Source: Tubiluchus corallicola (Eukaryota; Priapulida; Priapulimorpha; Priapulimorphida; Tubiluchidae). Taken from it: 64,000 nt of DNA. The notes below the pieces were generated by a model that had not been told where the DNA came from, searched no databases, and saw only the letters and a list, made by a program, of their open reading frames with translations. The DNA lies in assembly GCA_030141605.1 (NCBI GenBank), contig JAQGDQ010000017.1, forward strand, positions 964,001 through 1,028,000. The letters run 5' to 3'. Below, one piece after another: positions 1 to 16,050 of the stretch. The position numbers and the translations under genes were made by a program. How positions within the stretch are numbered: the first letter of the stretch is position 1; every line of letters starts with the position of its first letter.

Positions 1-1099
1 ATGGCGAGGCAGTAGATAATTCCAAGATGGAAAATTGCAGTAATTACAAAACAGCAGCACGAAGTAATGTTAAAGAGTGTCCACTGCAACTTGTGGTACC
101 ATTTAGCAGCTTGATTTTTGGGTTCTTTGTTACGCCATTCCTGTATGGACGTGATCAGTGCAATGCCCGAGTAAATGACTAGCATCAGCGAACTGTGGCT
201 TAGAGGATCGATTATAGGCCGTAGATCAAACCCGGTGAACTCCTTATTACAGTATTCTCTCACTAGTGTTAAGACCACAGATGAAGCCAAGAACACGAAC
301 TGGACAAAACGATAGGAAACATAGAACACTGAAGAACCATCAATACGCCACTGAAAAAACGAAAACATTCGTCATAAGTTTCAATGAACATAGAATTAAA
401 AAGTTAAAAACATGAAAACATAACTGAAATAATTTAGTTTTTTTATTCTCTTCTGTTCTGTTTTGTTCTGCTCTGCTCTGTTCTGTATTGCTCTGTTTTG
501 TCCTATCCTATACTGTCCTGTCCTGTCCTGTCCTGTCCTGTCCTGTCCTGTCCTGTCCTGTCCTGTCCTGTCCTGTCCTGTCCTGTCCTGTCCTGTCCTG
601 TCTTGTCTTGTCTTGTCTTGTCTTGTCTTGTCTTGTCTTGTCTTGTCTTGTCTTGTCTTGTCTTGTCTTGTCTTGTCCTGTCCTGTCCTATCATGTCCTG
701 TTATAACCCGTCCCGTCTTGTCCTGCCATGTCCTGTCCTGCCCTGTCCTGTCCTTGTTCTACTTCTCTGTGCTTTGCTTTGCTCTGTTCGATTCTGTTCT
801 TTTCCGTTCCGTTACGCCCTGCTCTGTTCTGCTCTGCTCTGTTAAAAAAAATTCTGTGTGATTGTTTACCGTGTTAAACATCACTCTTCTATTGTTGGCA
901 AACCTTTATGCCGTAGGCTTGTGCTATCATTAAACAGTTAACGTTAATTTCGCGAGTGAAACTGCAGAATTTTCCTTACCGGATTTTGTCCAAATGCTGC
1001 TTGACTTGGGTAGTTCAGGTCATAAAAACTGCAGCTACATCTCTCACAGCAACCTTGCCGGTTTGATCTGCAGTTGTTCCTTGCATACTTGATGTTCAT
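1..1099 (-). CDS. Rolling stone-like membrane protein, gene 1 (3' part outside window)
   Basis: Two exons are visible on minus: 1099-980 (40 codons) and 350-1, continuing past the window edge. Exon 1 encodes a start Met and the Cys-rich core NRQGCCERCSCS, then DLNYPSQAAFG, and ends at a GTAAGG donor. Exon 2 follows a TTTTTTCAG acceptor and opens with Trp. The join is phase 0. The visible part of the membrane domain has the first hydrophobic segment, IIDPLSH in place of the family's YDPxxH, a second segment ending in QEWRN, and WYHKLQWTLFNITSCC, which starts the third. An in-frame stop lies upstream of the chosen Met. The Rolling stone family is known from Drosophila, where rost is needed in myoblast fusion; the function of this paralog is unknown. 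The gene is divergent from gene 2, about 1.5 kb away. Confidence 0.85.
513..690. repeat. Pentanucleotide microsatellite (TGTCC)n/(TGTCT)n
   Basis: Pure TGTCC units shift to TGTCT units near position 600 and decay on both sides into CT-rich sequence to about 860. It lies in the intron of gene 1. The unit length is not a multiple of three, yet frames stay open because the repeat lacks stop codons. No protein is implied. Confidence 0.95.
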
Positions 1100-2599
1100 G
1101 ATACACCCAATAGGCTTTGGTTAAGCACATTAAATCTAACTGGAAATTTATTAAAAATTAATTGATTGGTTACAAGGCAACTAATAAGAAATAATAATAC
1201 CATTAACATAGATGTGAAATTCATTTTTTGGACGCTTTTGTTGTCATGGGACCCATCCTTTAAGTGGGTCCGACAGACAAAAACCTACAGATCAATTTCA
1301 GAAATTGAGCTTGTAAACTAATCGACCTCGAAAAAATGATATATAAAAAACTGGGATAACAAGTACGAATTGATGTCTTTGCAATGTTTTGGGCCAACTG
1401 ATTTCAAAGTAGATCCGTTCTGTTTTTCTTTGTGATTTATTTTTGTGAGGATGGCTGCTAGGACAGCCGAAACGCCCGGAATAAATTTTATAATTATATT
1501 TACGGCGTAGTTGGTGTTAATTTCATATGCAATTGACTCCTAATCAGAGTTAATTTAGGTAGCGTCTAAACCAATCATGGGCAACCAATAAACATATATA
1601 GTTGTTTAACTGTGATAAACCAGAATTTACTAAGCCCAAAGCTTCATACATCAAATAATTTGTTGATACGCCGAAGCATTGCGAACGTTCAAATTTTTGC
1701 CACACATTTTCTTGGAGTTTCATCTATTTACCTTTCATTTTTTGCTTTAAGTTTTTCATTCGTATAAAAGTTGTGAACATAGCTGATTTTTTTTTCTTTT
1801 CGCATTAAAACACAAAGTAACGTTATCCGGTCGCCATTCAGCACTTTTCACCATAAAATTTTAGCATTTTGTAGAAAATAACTCTATTTCTGAACACAAC
1901 ATGAAGCCACCAGCAGTGACGTCATTAGACTTATTCATTCCATGGGACAGACAAACACATCGATGACGTTTATTCGCACAGGTCAGAGCCGTGCGCCATT
2001 TCTAGGCCTGACAGTATGTAGTAACCATAGACACAGTCATTACTTTTAACAACATTCTATTTATAGTAATGAATGGTATCTATGATGTAACCATAGAGGC
2101 ATAATGTATGGTTTCTAGTGTATATGATGTAACCGTGATACGACGTCACGTATTGTATAAGTAGGGATTCTCATGTTGATGTCACAAATAAAGTATTATC
2201 ACGTCTTAGGTCGAAGACGATTCAAATTACTGAATCAATATTAGGCAGTATCATGTCAGATTTCGTTCACGTAAAGGCTTGTACTCGACAATCAGATAAA
2301 ACTGTATAAAAATAGCAAATAAAGTCAAATTGAAAGCACTTTGGCTGCAACTAGTCTGGCTTAGGCGCACTACATGACGTCATCAACTTACGTCATTATT
2401 TATACTAATCTCTAAATAAATTTGCCTTGAATGTTGAGTTGTCCGAAGACAAATCAGCTTCAAAGGTAGTGAATTGACAGTCTAGCAGGACACCTTGTCA
2501 GAAGAAAGAACATATCTAGATTAACAGCGCTTTGTTTGAAAAAGGTGTGCTGGGTTGTCCAGTTTTGCAGTGGATTTTATCTATAAGAAGAATGGAATC
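1100..2599. promoter_or_regulatory. Divergent intergenic region between genes 1 and 2 with two CRE palindromes
   Basis: This 1.5-kb gap separates the starts of two head-to-head paralogs. It has no credible ORF. It carries perfect TGACGTCA palindromes at 1917-1924 and 2375-2382, and near-CRE sites (CGACGTCACG about 2150, TACGTCATT about 2390). A short motif reading TATGATGTAACC is repeated near 2080 and 2125. A bidirectional promoter with CREB/ATF-type sites is an inference from position; no transcription start can be read directly. Confidence 0.45.
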
Positions 2600-6848
<4,249 letters not shown>

Positions 6849-7759
6849 TGAACTTCTCAGTCAAAAATAATATCCGGCTATAATGATGCAGGCTATAACT
6901 TGAATTATAACAATCTTAAAACTTACAAAACTGGTTTAAAGTGTTTTAATATTTCAAATTACGTTTAGTGTATAAGAAAGTCGTGTATTTTAATTCTGTT
7001 GTTTACAATAAAATTTTAAATTTTAAATCTTATTTTATAATCCACTATTTGGCCTACTATAACTGGCCTAATTAGCCTATTTATGTTCAGTGTTCCATGT
7101 TAAGGTTTGTATTTGTTGGAATTTTTTCTTCTTCCTTTCTCTCACTCTCTTTTCAGTCCAACTTAGTACTCTACTAGTCGCAGAAAATAGATGCTAAATA
7201 TTGTGAGGCCAAGTCTGAATTCTTTTCCTTATAATGCACAACCAGTCACAGCATGGCTCTTTTGGGGGACAGCTGTTTGATTAGTTAATTAATTTTCCCT
7301 GTTCCTAGAATTGAATAATTAAATATTCTAAGTCTAATATATTCTATATATTCTAAGTCTAATATATTCTATATATTCTAAGTCTAATATATTCTATATA
7401 TTCTAAGTCTAATATATTCTATATATTCTAAGTCTAATATAATCTATGTATTCTAATATATATTCTATATACTCTGTATTCTACATTCTAATAGAAAATC
7501 TAAGTCTGGCTTTATCAATCTTCTCGAGGTGATTGTGCAGAGAAGCCATGTTTCGCATTAAACGTCATAATTGTGAATGGTTATAATAGCGGTCGTTATG
7601 CAAAATGACGTGTGCACTCACAGATCTTGCGGATGAATTAGCTGAGCGCTAATTTCAACACCTTTCACTTCAGCTCGCTGTTCTAATGACGTTGTTCATA
7701 CTAACGCCTACCTAACACCACGCTGGAGAGCACAAGATTGCTGCCAGATCTGAAAAATA
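6849..7759. other. Intergenic region between genes 2 and 3
   Basis: It contains the 3' end of gene 2 (AATAAA at 7007), a 25-bp tandem repeat at 7323-7475 and, nearer gene 3, two AATGACG half-CRE-like sites (about 7602 and 7687). No ORF or RNA gene is supported. The final 200 bp before the start of gene 3 are the likely promoter and 5' UTR. Confidence 0.6.
7323..7475. repeat. 25-bp AT-rich tandem repeat
   Basis: About five to six copies of a 25-bp unit beginning CTAAGTCTAATATATTC. The copies are nearly identical, which suggests recent expansion. Confidence 0.9.
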
Positions 7760-8492
7760 ATGGATATCATCGATAATATAATTGAAACAGTCAGTGGGGA
7801 GGACACCAAAGAGGAGTCAACCGAAACCTCAGCGCTAGAAAGACTCCAGGAACGAATTCTACAAGGATTGGAAAACGCAGTTGATGCTGTCGATGGCATA
7901 GTAGGCAACAGAGTCCAGTCTTTGACGGATGTCCTAGAGGAAAAAATGCAAAAGCTAATAAATGTAATATTAGCGGCAGGTATAGACACACTTCAGAAAA
8001 ACTTGGACAATGGAATAGAAAAACTTGTTGAGCATGTCGAAGGAAAGGTAGAGAAAATAACTTGTCTTGATACAATCATAGAAGAAAAAATCCAGACACT
8101 AACGAAAGACTTGGAAGCAAGGATTGAGAAAATGGTTAATTTTATCCTAGATGAAGGAATCGGCAATCTTAAATCTCACATGGAAGAAGGAATGGAAAAA
8201 CTCGCCACGCAGGTGGAGCAGCGGGTAGAAAAGTTGTCAAAGATCGATGACCTCATGGAACAGAAGTTCGAAGCGCTGGCGGCAAATATGGAGGAGAGGC
8301 TAGGCAAACTGGTCAGCCTTGTATTAGATGAAGGCGTTGAACAGTTTAAACAAAAAGTCGAAGTTGGAGTGCAGAAAATAGCCGAACATGTTGAGGGAAA
8401 GGTCGAAAATTTGATCGACGACAAAGCATTTATGGAGAAGATGCCAGTTGTGGGATATTTCATGAAAACATGGTCATTTTTCAGGATGCTAG
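7760..8492 (+). other. Exon for 59-residue amphipathic super-repeat domain (N-terminus of gene 3)
   Basis: Residues 60-118, 119-177 and 178 to about 224 are three copies (the last partial) of a 59-residue unit that aligns without gaps. Conserved points include EEKMQKL/EARIEKM/EERLGKL, ILDEGI-type turns and VEGKVEK-type helices; residues before 60 look like a further diverged copy. Inside the unit an 11-residue period is clear (HMEEGMEKLAT, QVEQRVEKLSK). The region is strongly charged and predicted helical. It may bind membrane or lipid surfaces or form a coiled coil; I do not recognise a named family. Confidence 0.78.
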
Positions 8493-11400
8493 GTATTTTT
8501 TTTGCAATTGATTTAGACAGAATCTAGCTAGTTAATGCTTGTAAAGTATTAACCCAAAGAAAATAATTTCAACGCATAATTTGTTGACGTATTAGGAGTT
8601 TGAGTCTGTACTGCTGATGCAGTAAGATCTTTTTTGCATTTTGCCATAACTGTTGGTCCTTTACCCAGGCAGCACACAATATTGTTACCACATGGTGTGG
8701 ATCTAGACAGAAGATGTGTTAAGAAAATACTGTCACCATGTTGGTACCATATTAATATTTTTGTCCAATATTGGTAGAACATTGAGCCATTATTGTCGTC
8801 TAATATTGGAAACACATGGTCTACACATATTGGTAAAAATATAGTCACCATGTTGGTACAATATAAGATACTTTTGTCCATTATTGGAAACACATGGTCT
8901 ACACATATTGGTAAAAAATATTGGTACAATGTTATGGCAAAGTCACATTGCCCCATGGTATTCATATTTGCAAAAGTGTTGTGACAATATTGGTACAATA
9001 TTGTTGTGCTGTCTGGGTAAACCGCCACGAGGACTCAAAACAAAAGGACAAATATTGTTTTCCTTGAAAGACTCAAAACAGTTCAAAGATCTATAACTCT
9101 GTAATCCGAGTGGCCGGTTGTCTTTATTTGCAGCGGTTTTGCATTTTATATTTTGATATTTTTTCCTAAATCTGTATAGCTGATCAAGAGCAGTTGGTGG
9201 TGGTTCTCAGTACAATTAAAATGCAACAGCTTTTTAACCGATCTGATGAAATTAAATAACTTAAGTGTGACAAGCGATTTTCAGCAGTCTTTGTCTGAAT
9301 GTTAGAACCCAGAGAGGTTTAATGCAAAATTCGAGCACAAAAGGTTTGTGTAGTTAAACAGAATGCACAAAGACCAAGTTTCAAAAACATGTTTGTCTTG
9401 TGTCCACTTATGACTGGTATTTTTTGTCTTGAGTTGTTTGTCATCTGCACACTGCCACAAAAATTTCCTTGTCACAAAAGTTAAATGGCAATGAAATTAT
9501 ATAACAGACGGTTTTTGTTTCTGGTCAGATTTATTTCAGAAATTCTTTTTTTTGATGTAAGCATTTCGTTTTTAAACCACAAAAGTAAATGCGAGAGCTG
9601 CTTAAATGTCTGTGTGTGTTTTCATGTGATGTTTTTTGCAGTTGGATCAAAAGACTCAGATATGGTTGGGCCAAATCGCCAAGGATGTTGTTTGAAATGT
9701 AAATGTAGTGGCTTCGACTTGAATTACCCAAATCAAACGGAATTTGGATGCAGCATGGTAATTACCATAATAATAACTTGTTTTAATCAAATGTTGCATG
9801 GAACATCTTATAATAATATTGATAATAATTTCCTTTAGGACATAGTCCAGGGAAACATCTTAAGTACCTCAATACATATTTCTAAGGTGGTCCCGATTAT
9901 TATTACCTGCACGTTATTTCGATAAACCTGCGTGCTTGGTCGAAGAACCAGAAGTAACATTTTTCAAGTCTTTGGGATGACTCGGTCGAGAGTTGAACCC
10001 ACGACCTACAGGGGTGGGAAGCGAGCACGTTACCATTGAGTTACGCCACCCGATACAAGAGCAAATGAAAGACCCTTTAAAGGAAAGCCTGGCCTCATCT
10101 TAAACTGTAGCTCAAAACAATCCACCCTCCAGAACATTGAAAGGGAAGATACCATTTTGTTCAAGAATGCCTTACTTGAAAGAATTATTACCACAGAATA
10201 GTAATTTCACGTTCCTGCGGTTAGTTCTTCGTTGTTATATGCATTTCGCAATTCGTTAGTTAGATGGATACTAGCGACTGCATCTTAGAAACGCGTTGCA
10301 CAAGAAACATATGTATCCCTCGTTTCAGAGATGTCCAGTTGTGACGAAGTCAGCACGTTCAAGGGCGCATGCGTAAGCACATCGTTAAACTTGAAATTTG
10401 AATTTTAAACTTAAAGTTTGCCGAATTTTTGCATATCACGCGTAATGCTGTATAGTAGCACTGTATTTTTATATGTACTGTTGAAAATTATGTTCTTTTG
10501 TAATATCAACACTAGTTGGGTCGCCTGCAGTTAAGTAAGTTTTCAACCTAGTATTTAATTATCAGAAACGCTCCTTTGGCATTGTTATAGGTTTTAAAAT
10601 GTACTCTTATTAGTGAGTTATTACTGTATTTATCTAAACGGGGCAGGATATGAGAAATTATCCGGCTTTCCTTTAAACAACTTCAAAACCACCCAGCTTG
10701 CTAACAGTCTGCATAATTTACAAAAGAATTGCAATGCTAATAATTTATAATGGAAGAGTTAGAATTAATTTTACCTATTTGTGTGTCAGCACTTAAATTG
10801 TGGTTATACCATCGATAGCACAATGAGGATTTCGCAATCAAATTTCCGCTCTCCAATTTTCACAGCTTTTTCTAAAATACGCATAAAACAAAGAAGAAAA
10901 GAAGAAAAACTAAGAAAGAAAAATCAAGATAAGGCAGGGTCGGAAAAGGAAGGCTAAGAAATAAATGACAAGGAATTGGAAGGACAAAATGGAAAAAGAA
11001 AGAAGAGAGAAAGGAAAGAACGGAAAAAAAAGAGAAAATGAAAAAGAAGAAATGAGACAAAAGGCAACATTTAGTGAGAAAGGCAAGAGAGAAAATGACA
11101 AGAGATGAGATGAGAAGAAAAAAGTGGAGAGGAGAGGGCAGGAGAAGAGAAGAGAGGGGAGAGGAGAGAAGTGAAGAGAAGAGTAGAGCAGAGAAGAGAA
11201 GAGGAGAGGAGAAAAGCGAAGAGGAGAGGAGAGGCGAGCATGGAGAAGAAAAGACAAGAGAAGAAAAGAACAGAACAGAAAGATATTAAAGAAGAAAGCG
11301 AGGGAAAGGAAAGGGAAAAGAAATAATTAAGGAAATCCGAAAAGAAAAGGGGGTACGTGGAATGTGGACAAGGAACAGAAATAAAGAACATGAAAATATA

Positions 11401-12683
11401 TGCATAAACTTGATAAAATCCTAAACAAATAATTTTTTTCCTACAACTAACCTAAATCGCCGCAATTCAAGAAATATGCAAGTACACGGTTTTTATGCAC
11501 GTGACAACTGACAACAAACTGTGTGAGCGACAGTACTTTCTCTACATTGCAGCAGACGCTAGCAGTGCAGCGTACAGCGTGTTGTCTCAGACATGTGCGT
11601 ATAGGAGCACGCGCACAACAGCCAAACACGTGGCTTGTATTGGGCTGTGAAGCAAACAGTACTACCCTCACATGCTCTGATTCCGTACAAGTATACAGAA
11701 AGAACTAAAGAAAAGACTTATTATAATGAATATTTTCGAAATATTGAGTGAAAATAGGGGGTGCTGTAGTTCCACAGTACGTATACACGAGCTGCCACTG
11801 CAGGTGAAGGTGAGAAAAAGTAGGCCTATGTCATAGAAAAGACGCAAAGAAATTTAGAAATGTAGAGCTGTAAAGGGTGTTTGACGTAACAAGTATGGTT
11901 GTAATACAGAAGGAACAAAACACAAAAGACTCATGTCCTATAACCCGTTGAATAGTTCAGCACAGGCTGACCATTATTTAGGAAATGATTTATTTTAGGT
12001 GACGTACGAAGTTCCTTGTTGATAATTTAGTTGCGTTTTTTTTTCAGTGGAGATTCTTTCCAATTTTCTACGTCTTTTATCGACTTGCCCTGTTCGTCGG
12101 TTTTGGGTCTTACATGGTTTACACTATCATAAAAAAATCCCCATCTGCTACAAATCAGTGGTCCTACCTGTGGCCGCTCTACGATCCGGCAGGGCACAGT
12201 TTCTTGATACTTGTTCAGTATTTTGCCATTGCCTTTCTGGTGTCTGTCAAAGAAATGATCAACATACAGTCCGGAATTCAGCCTGCCACGTGGATGCATA
12301 AACTGCAGTGGGTGTTATTCAATCTTACCACCTGCACTACCTTTTTCGTGGCAACCTACTATTTTTACTACAGTGGTGACACGTTAATATATACGATTAA
12401 TAGCCTGGTCATACTCATGGAAATATTCGTTACAGCCATTCCTTGTAGGATCTCTCATATGTGGCAAGTGTTCTGCTACGTAGTATTGTATGGCGCATGT
12501 GCAGTAGCATATTGGGCGGCCAATGGAATGAAACAGACCGAGATACCAGATTCTGTGATTTATGCTGGAATTTTTGCACTCTCTACGCCGCTGATATACT
12601 CTGGAGTCTTTGGGCTTGTGAAACTTCGCGATCGCGTCGGAGCAAAATGGCACGAAGCAAGTGATCATTGCAAGTGTCACTGA
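7760..12683 (+). CDS. Helical-repeat/Rolling stone fusion protein, gene 3
   Basis: Three exons, 7760-8492, 9642-9757 and 12048-12683, give 494 aa. Exon 1 (residues 1-244) is a long amphipathic repeat. Its donor, GTATTT, is weaker than that of gene 2 but has the same phase 1. Exon 2 follows TTTTTTGCAG, is 116 nt like its counterpart in gene 2, and gives VGSKDSDMVGPNRQGCCLKC, then DLNYPNQTEFG. Exon 3 opens with Trp after TTTTTTCAG and encodes about six hydrophobic segments, LYDPAGH after TM1, IFVTAIPCRISHMW after TM4, KLRD near the end, and the terminal HCKCH motif directly before the stop. AATAAA is at 12734-12739. The helical exon could in principle be a separate gene, but there is no stop between the join points, and the phase and layout are the same in two paralogs. 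Confidence 0.82.
8660..9021. mobile_element. Small inverted-repeat element (MITE-like) made of internal subrepeats
   Basis: The ends read TTTACCCAGGCAGCACACAA and, inverted, TTTACCCAGACAGCACAACA, imperfect terminal inverted repeats of about 25 bp. The interior holds several copies of a motif around ATTGGTACAATATTG and ACACATGGTCTACACATATT. The element is about 360 bp and lies in intron 1 of gene 3. No clear target duplication was found, and the superfamily is not assigned. Confidence 0.6.
9974..10056 (-). repeat. tRNA-like sequence, probable SINE head
   Basis: On minus, GTGGCGTAACTCAATGGTAA resembles a Pol III A box, and GGTCGTGGGTTCAACTC a B box, about 30 bp apart. A complete tRNA cloverleaf is not convincing. 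It lies just before the MITE at 10081. Confidence 0.4.
10081..10672 (+). mobile_element. TTAA-flanked MITE, family P copy 1 (piggyBac-like)
   Basis: The ends are AGGAAAGCC and GGCTTTCCT, flanked on both sides by TTAA (10077-10080 and 10673-10676). Two further copies, at about 41268-41875 and 58026-58600, align along most of the length. TTAA target duplication is the mark of piggyBac elements. There is no transposase ORF, so it is non-autonomous. It lies in the second intron of gene 3. Confidence 0.7.
10886..11350. repeat. Polypurine (GA-rich) tract
   Basis: About 460 bp of the plus strand is almost entirely A and G, made of irregular GAGAGGAGA and GAAAAG blocks. Open frames here, especially the Ser/Phe/Leu-rich ones on minus, follow from composition only. 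Such tracts can form triplex DNA. It is intronic in gene 3. Confidence 0.9.
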
Positions 12684-13432
12684 GCTAATAATTTAAATGT
12701 AATAATGTTCAGAATCAATTTTTGTTAAATCAGAATAAAATACAATGATGAAATGTGTTTGCGTGCGTTTTTTTAATTTTTAAACCATACTACATTGGCA
12801 CTATTTTTGCATGTCTATAGGTTTGTACATCAAAATCTAGTACAACCATGCATAGTCTCATGCAAGCACTGGCAGAAGATAAGAACTTAGAGCCACACCA
12901 AAGCTATTATTTGATGATCCATCTATTGTTTACTTTACTTTACTAACGAGTTTTAGCATATTAGTGCCTTCACGAGGAACTGATTTTGAATCCAAATGAA
13001 GATATTAATGTGCTGAAGACACAACTTCATAATATTATGTTACCAGAAAAAGGCTTTGGTTAATTTTAAGTTATGTCTCGCACAGAGCTGGGTACATGGG
13101 TGCAATTTTAAAGTTGTTGTCTTTATATCTTTGGAAGGCATTCGTTTCTTAAATGTTTTAGCTGTTACTACTTCTCGTCCTAAAGCTTACTGTTACCTCA
13201 TGAAACCAAATTAATTTTGACTTTTTAGACATCATGGGGGGATAGTAAGTCTTAGGACGGGAGGTGATATCAGTTAAAACACGGAATTTCAGTAAAAAGT
13301 TAATTTGGCATCGTAATAGTCTCGTCAAAATAGTGTAAAGTTTCAATTTGTGCACAGCCACCCATTAAATCGTCCAGAAAAACATATTTAAATTTTCCTG
13401 AAATCCACTTTGGGGAAAAAGTAATGGGATTA

Positions 13433-13797
13433 CAAATTCAAAATGGCCACCAGCGCAGGTTTAAAGTCAAAATAACTCAACTGAATGGTATTTAAGATTG
13501 CATAAATGTATTACCAGCTGAAAATGCACAGTAGCCAGTAGTGTTTCAATGTCATTCAAGGTCAAGGTCACTCAAAATTAAAGTCAAAATTATTCAGCTA
13601 GAAAACGTTTACGATGACATAAATGTAATATCAGCTGATACAAAGACAAAGTGCATGTTGTTTCAAGGTCGTTCAAGGTTAAGGTCATTCAAAGTGTCTG
13701 CCGATAGAGCATTATTTAAGGAAATATTTAAGATAGCGTAAATGTATTGCTAGCTGATATAAAGTGCATATTGTTTCAATGTAATTCAAAATGGCCG
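13433..13797. repeat. Diverged ~120-bp tandem repeat, about 2.5-3 copies
   Basis: Repeated blocks contain CATAAATGTATTACCAGCTG, then TGTTTCAATGTCATTCAAGG, then AAGGTCACTCAAA, with phrases such as AAATGGCCGCC at the edges. Copies differ by many substitutions, so the array is old. The open frame at 13541 is internal to it and shows no protein similarity I recognise. Confidence 0.65.
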
Positions 13798-15194
13798 CCG
13801 ACGCTTCCCATGATGTCAATATAGTTCTTATAGGATGTAGTGGACAGGAGAAGGACGCAGTATGATGATCTCTGTTCTCTGGTAAAAGGGTCAGGAGCAG
13901 TGGGTGTCAGTCAATTTTTCGGGTAGGTCGCAATTCATCCTATAGCTTTAAATTAAATTCATTCAATTATTTTCAGAAATATTTGGGTATTATGTGGGTA
14001 GATGTGCACTTGGCTGAGTGGGAAGACTTAAAGTCCAAAAAAAGAAAACGGCCCAGAAGACAGACTTAAAGACAAACGCCCGAGAAGGAAGCTAAAATAT
14101 GCAAAGTCAGGCTGCCTCATTTTTGGCAACGTTCAGGCTTTTAGAGGCAGAAGGCTAGGCACACAAAACTCACGGGAACACTCCCCGGGTAAAGTTCACA
14201 CGTGACCCGAGAATGCCGAGTCAAAGATGACAGAGTTTGTAGGTCTTCACTTTGTTTTCTTTAGAGCCTATCTCCTCCTACAGTTTTTGAGCTAGGGGCC
14301 TAGGTCCACAATTTTTGGTATGTGGCTGGGTTGAGATCTAGTCCACGGTTGAATGTCAATCAATTGGATAGATGAAATTTTTTCTACTGTGAGGGAAAAA
14401 TCTGATGATGGAATCATAGGCATGCTTCCAGTGTTGAAGAACGACATAGCTTGTAGCACACCTAAATGAAAGGCCCCAATGAGACAAATGAATAATACAG
14501 GTTGACAGAGGATTGGTTGACCTTTGACCAACGGGTCACGCCTCAAAAAGTTACAAGTTGTCATTTTATTGCGAATTGCAATTCCTAGGTAATCAAGTCC
14601 TGTGTAATCAACAAAGCCAAATTATGGTCTTGTGATGAAAGACTGACTTTATTTCAAGCTCAAATTCTGTAATCATTGCTAACAAAATCTTCAGTTTCCG
14701 AAACATGCTAGAAACACTGTCAACTAATTTTATTGTCACCACATAGTAAGTAAGTAGGAAAGTACCATCTTTGTTGAGAATCGTAACAAAATATTAAGAT
14801 GCTCAATCAGTGATAGTTAAAAACCTACGTTGTTGGAGCAAATACGTCAGTCAAAAACTAAACTAAAGGTGCAAAAATAAAATATAAATTTAAACTTAAA
14901 CTTTACATACTGTTTTTTTGCATATTTACAAACTGACTATCAGCAAAATTAAGTCGTTTAATATGGCCTGGGGTAAATGAAATCTGCAGAAGTTGCCAAA
15001 TTAGTACGCTGCGTATTCAAATCCTGGTATCATTAATGCTTTTGTTTTTGTTTTAAATGTGCCTAATGATTTAATACGTTGATTTCGAGTGGCAGTGAAT
15101 TTCAGAGCTGGACGTGGGATTTTGTTATTGAATTATTTTCAAAGTGATTGTTTGTTCTGCTTTGTTTCAAATTAAATGTTCTGGATTTAATTCA

Positions 15195-16050
15195 GGATTT
15201 TTGAGTACCACTAATTTGCTATTTTTGAATGGAATACTTAACATTGTTTATATATTTGAAAATGTTGATACAGTCTAGAAACACAGAAGAACACTGAATA
15301 CATGTGCATTGCATCATCATTCAAAATGTGGCTTTTTTTATTGTCATTGTGTGATCCACTATCGTAGTAAGTGGTTCAGTGCAGCACACTATAATTAACG
15401 TCTAGCAAAACGTCAATCAAACTCAGTCAAGCTAAATGTTCTGGTATTTAACCCTTTCAGTCCCAAATTATTTTCTAATAAGAAAAAAATTTTGGCTTGG
15501 TACTTTTGTTTAGTATGTCCATCTTGTTTACACATAATAATTATTTTTTTCTACCTATGCCCGCGTGCTAAATATAGCCTGTATGCCATGGGATACATTG
15601 GGATTCAATGGAAGCATAAAATGTGCTTCATTTTGCAACTGTTGATAATTTTTTGAAGTATTTAAGACATTTAGTATGCATGCTATGCTGATCTCTACAA
15701 AGTCGTCTCTAAAGTACTGTTACCTTGCACAGTTTTCTATGCTATGTAGATTTTCTAGTTTGCCATTTTATCACTATTTTTAGTCTATTGTTATTGGCTT
15801 AAATCAAATAACTATTAACAGATCAAATAACTCTCAGTTTTAAAATTTTATTAATTTTAAAGGCAGAGAATATTCTCGTATCCCACGGGATACAACAGGT
15901 ATGAAAGGGTTAATTCACGATTTTTGAGTAGCACTAATTTGTTACTTTTGAATGGAGTACTTATATTGCTACAATACAGTAAGTGCTTCAATGCGCCACA
16001 TGATAATTAACGTCAAGCAAAACGTCAATCAAACGCAGTCAAGCTCTGCT
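15195..16050. repeat. Local direct duplication interrupted by a MITE
   Basis: The segment near 15195-15240 (TTTTTGAGTACCACTAATTT) recurs at about 15915-15960, and the segment near 15366-15436 (TTAACGTCTAGCAAAACGTC) recurs at about 15978-16045, in the same order. The left copy carries extra DNA between its two blocks. The MITE at 15462 lies between the copies. Confidence 0.6.
15462..15909. mobile_element. TTAA-flanked MITE with CCCTTTCA ends
   Basis: A 448-bp segment begins CCCTTTCAG and ends ATGAAAGGG, with TTAA directly outside each end (15458-15461, 15910-15913). Inside, TGCCATGGGATACA and TCCCACGGGATACA are partly related. The terminal inverted repeat is short (8 bp). The TTAA duplication suggests a piggyBac-type non-autonomous element, distinct from family P. 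Confidence 0.65.

Noticed and set aside
463-861. 132-codon Cys/Leu/Ser-rich ORF and its companions in all frames
   Set aside because: They are translations of a TGTCC/TGTCT microsatellite without stop codons, inside a gene 1 intron.
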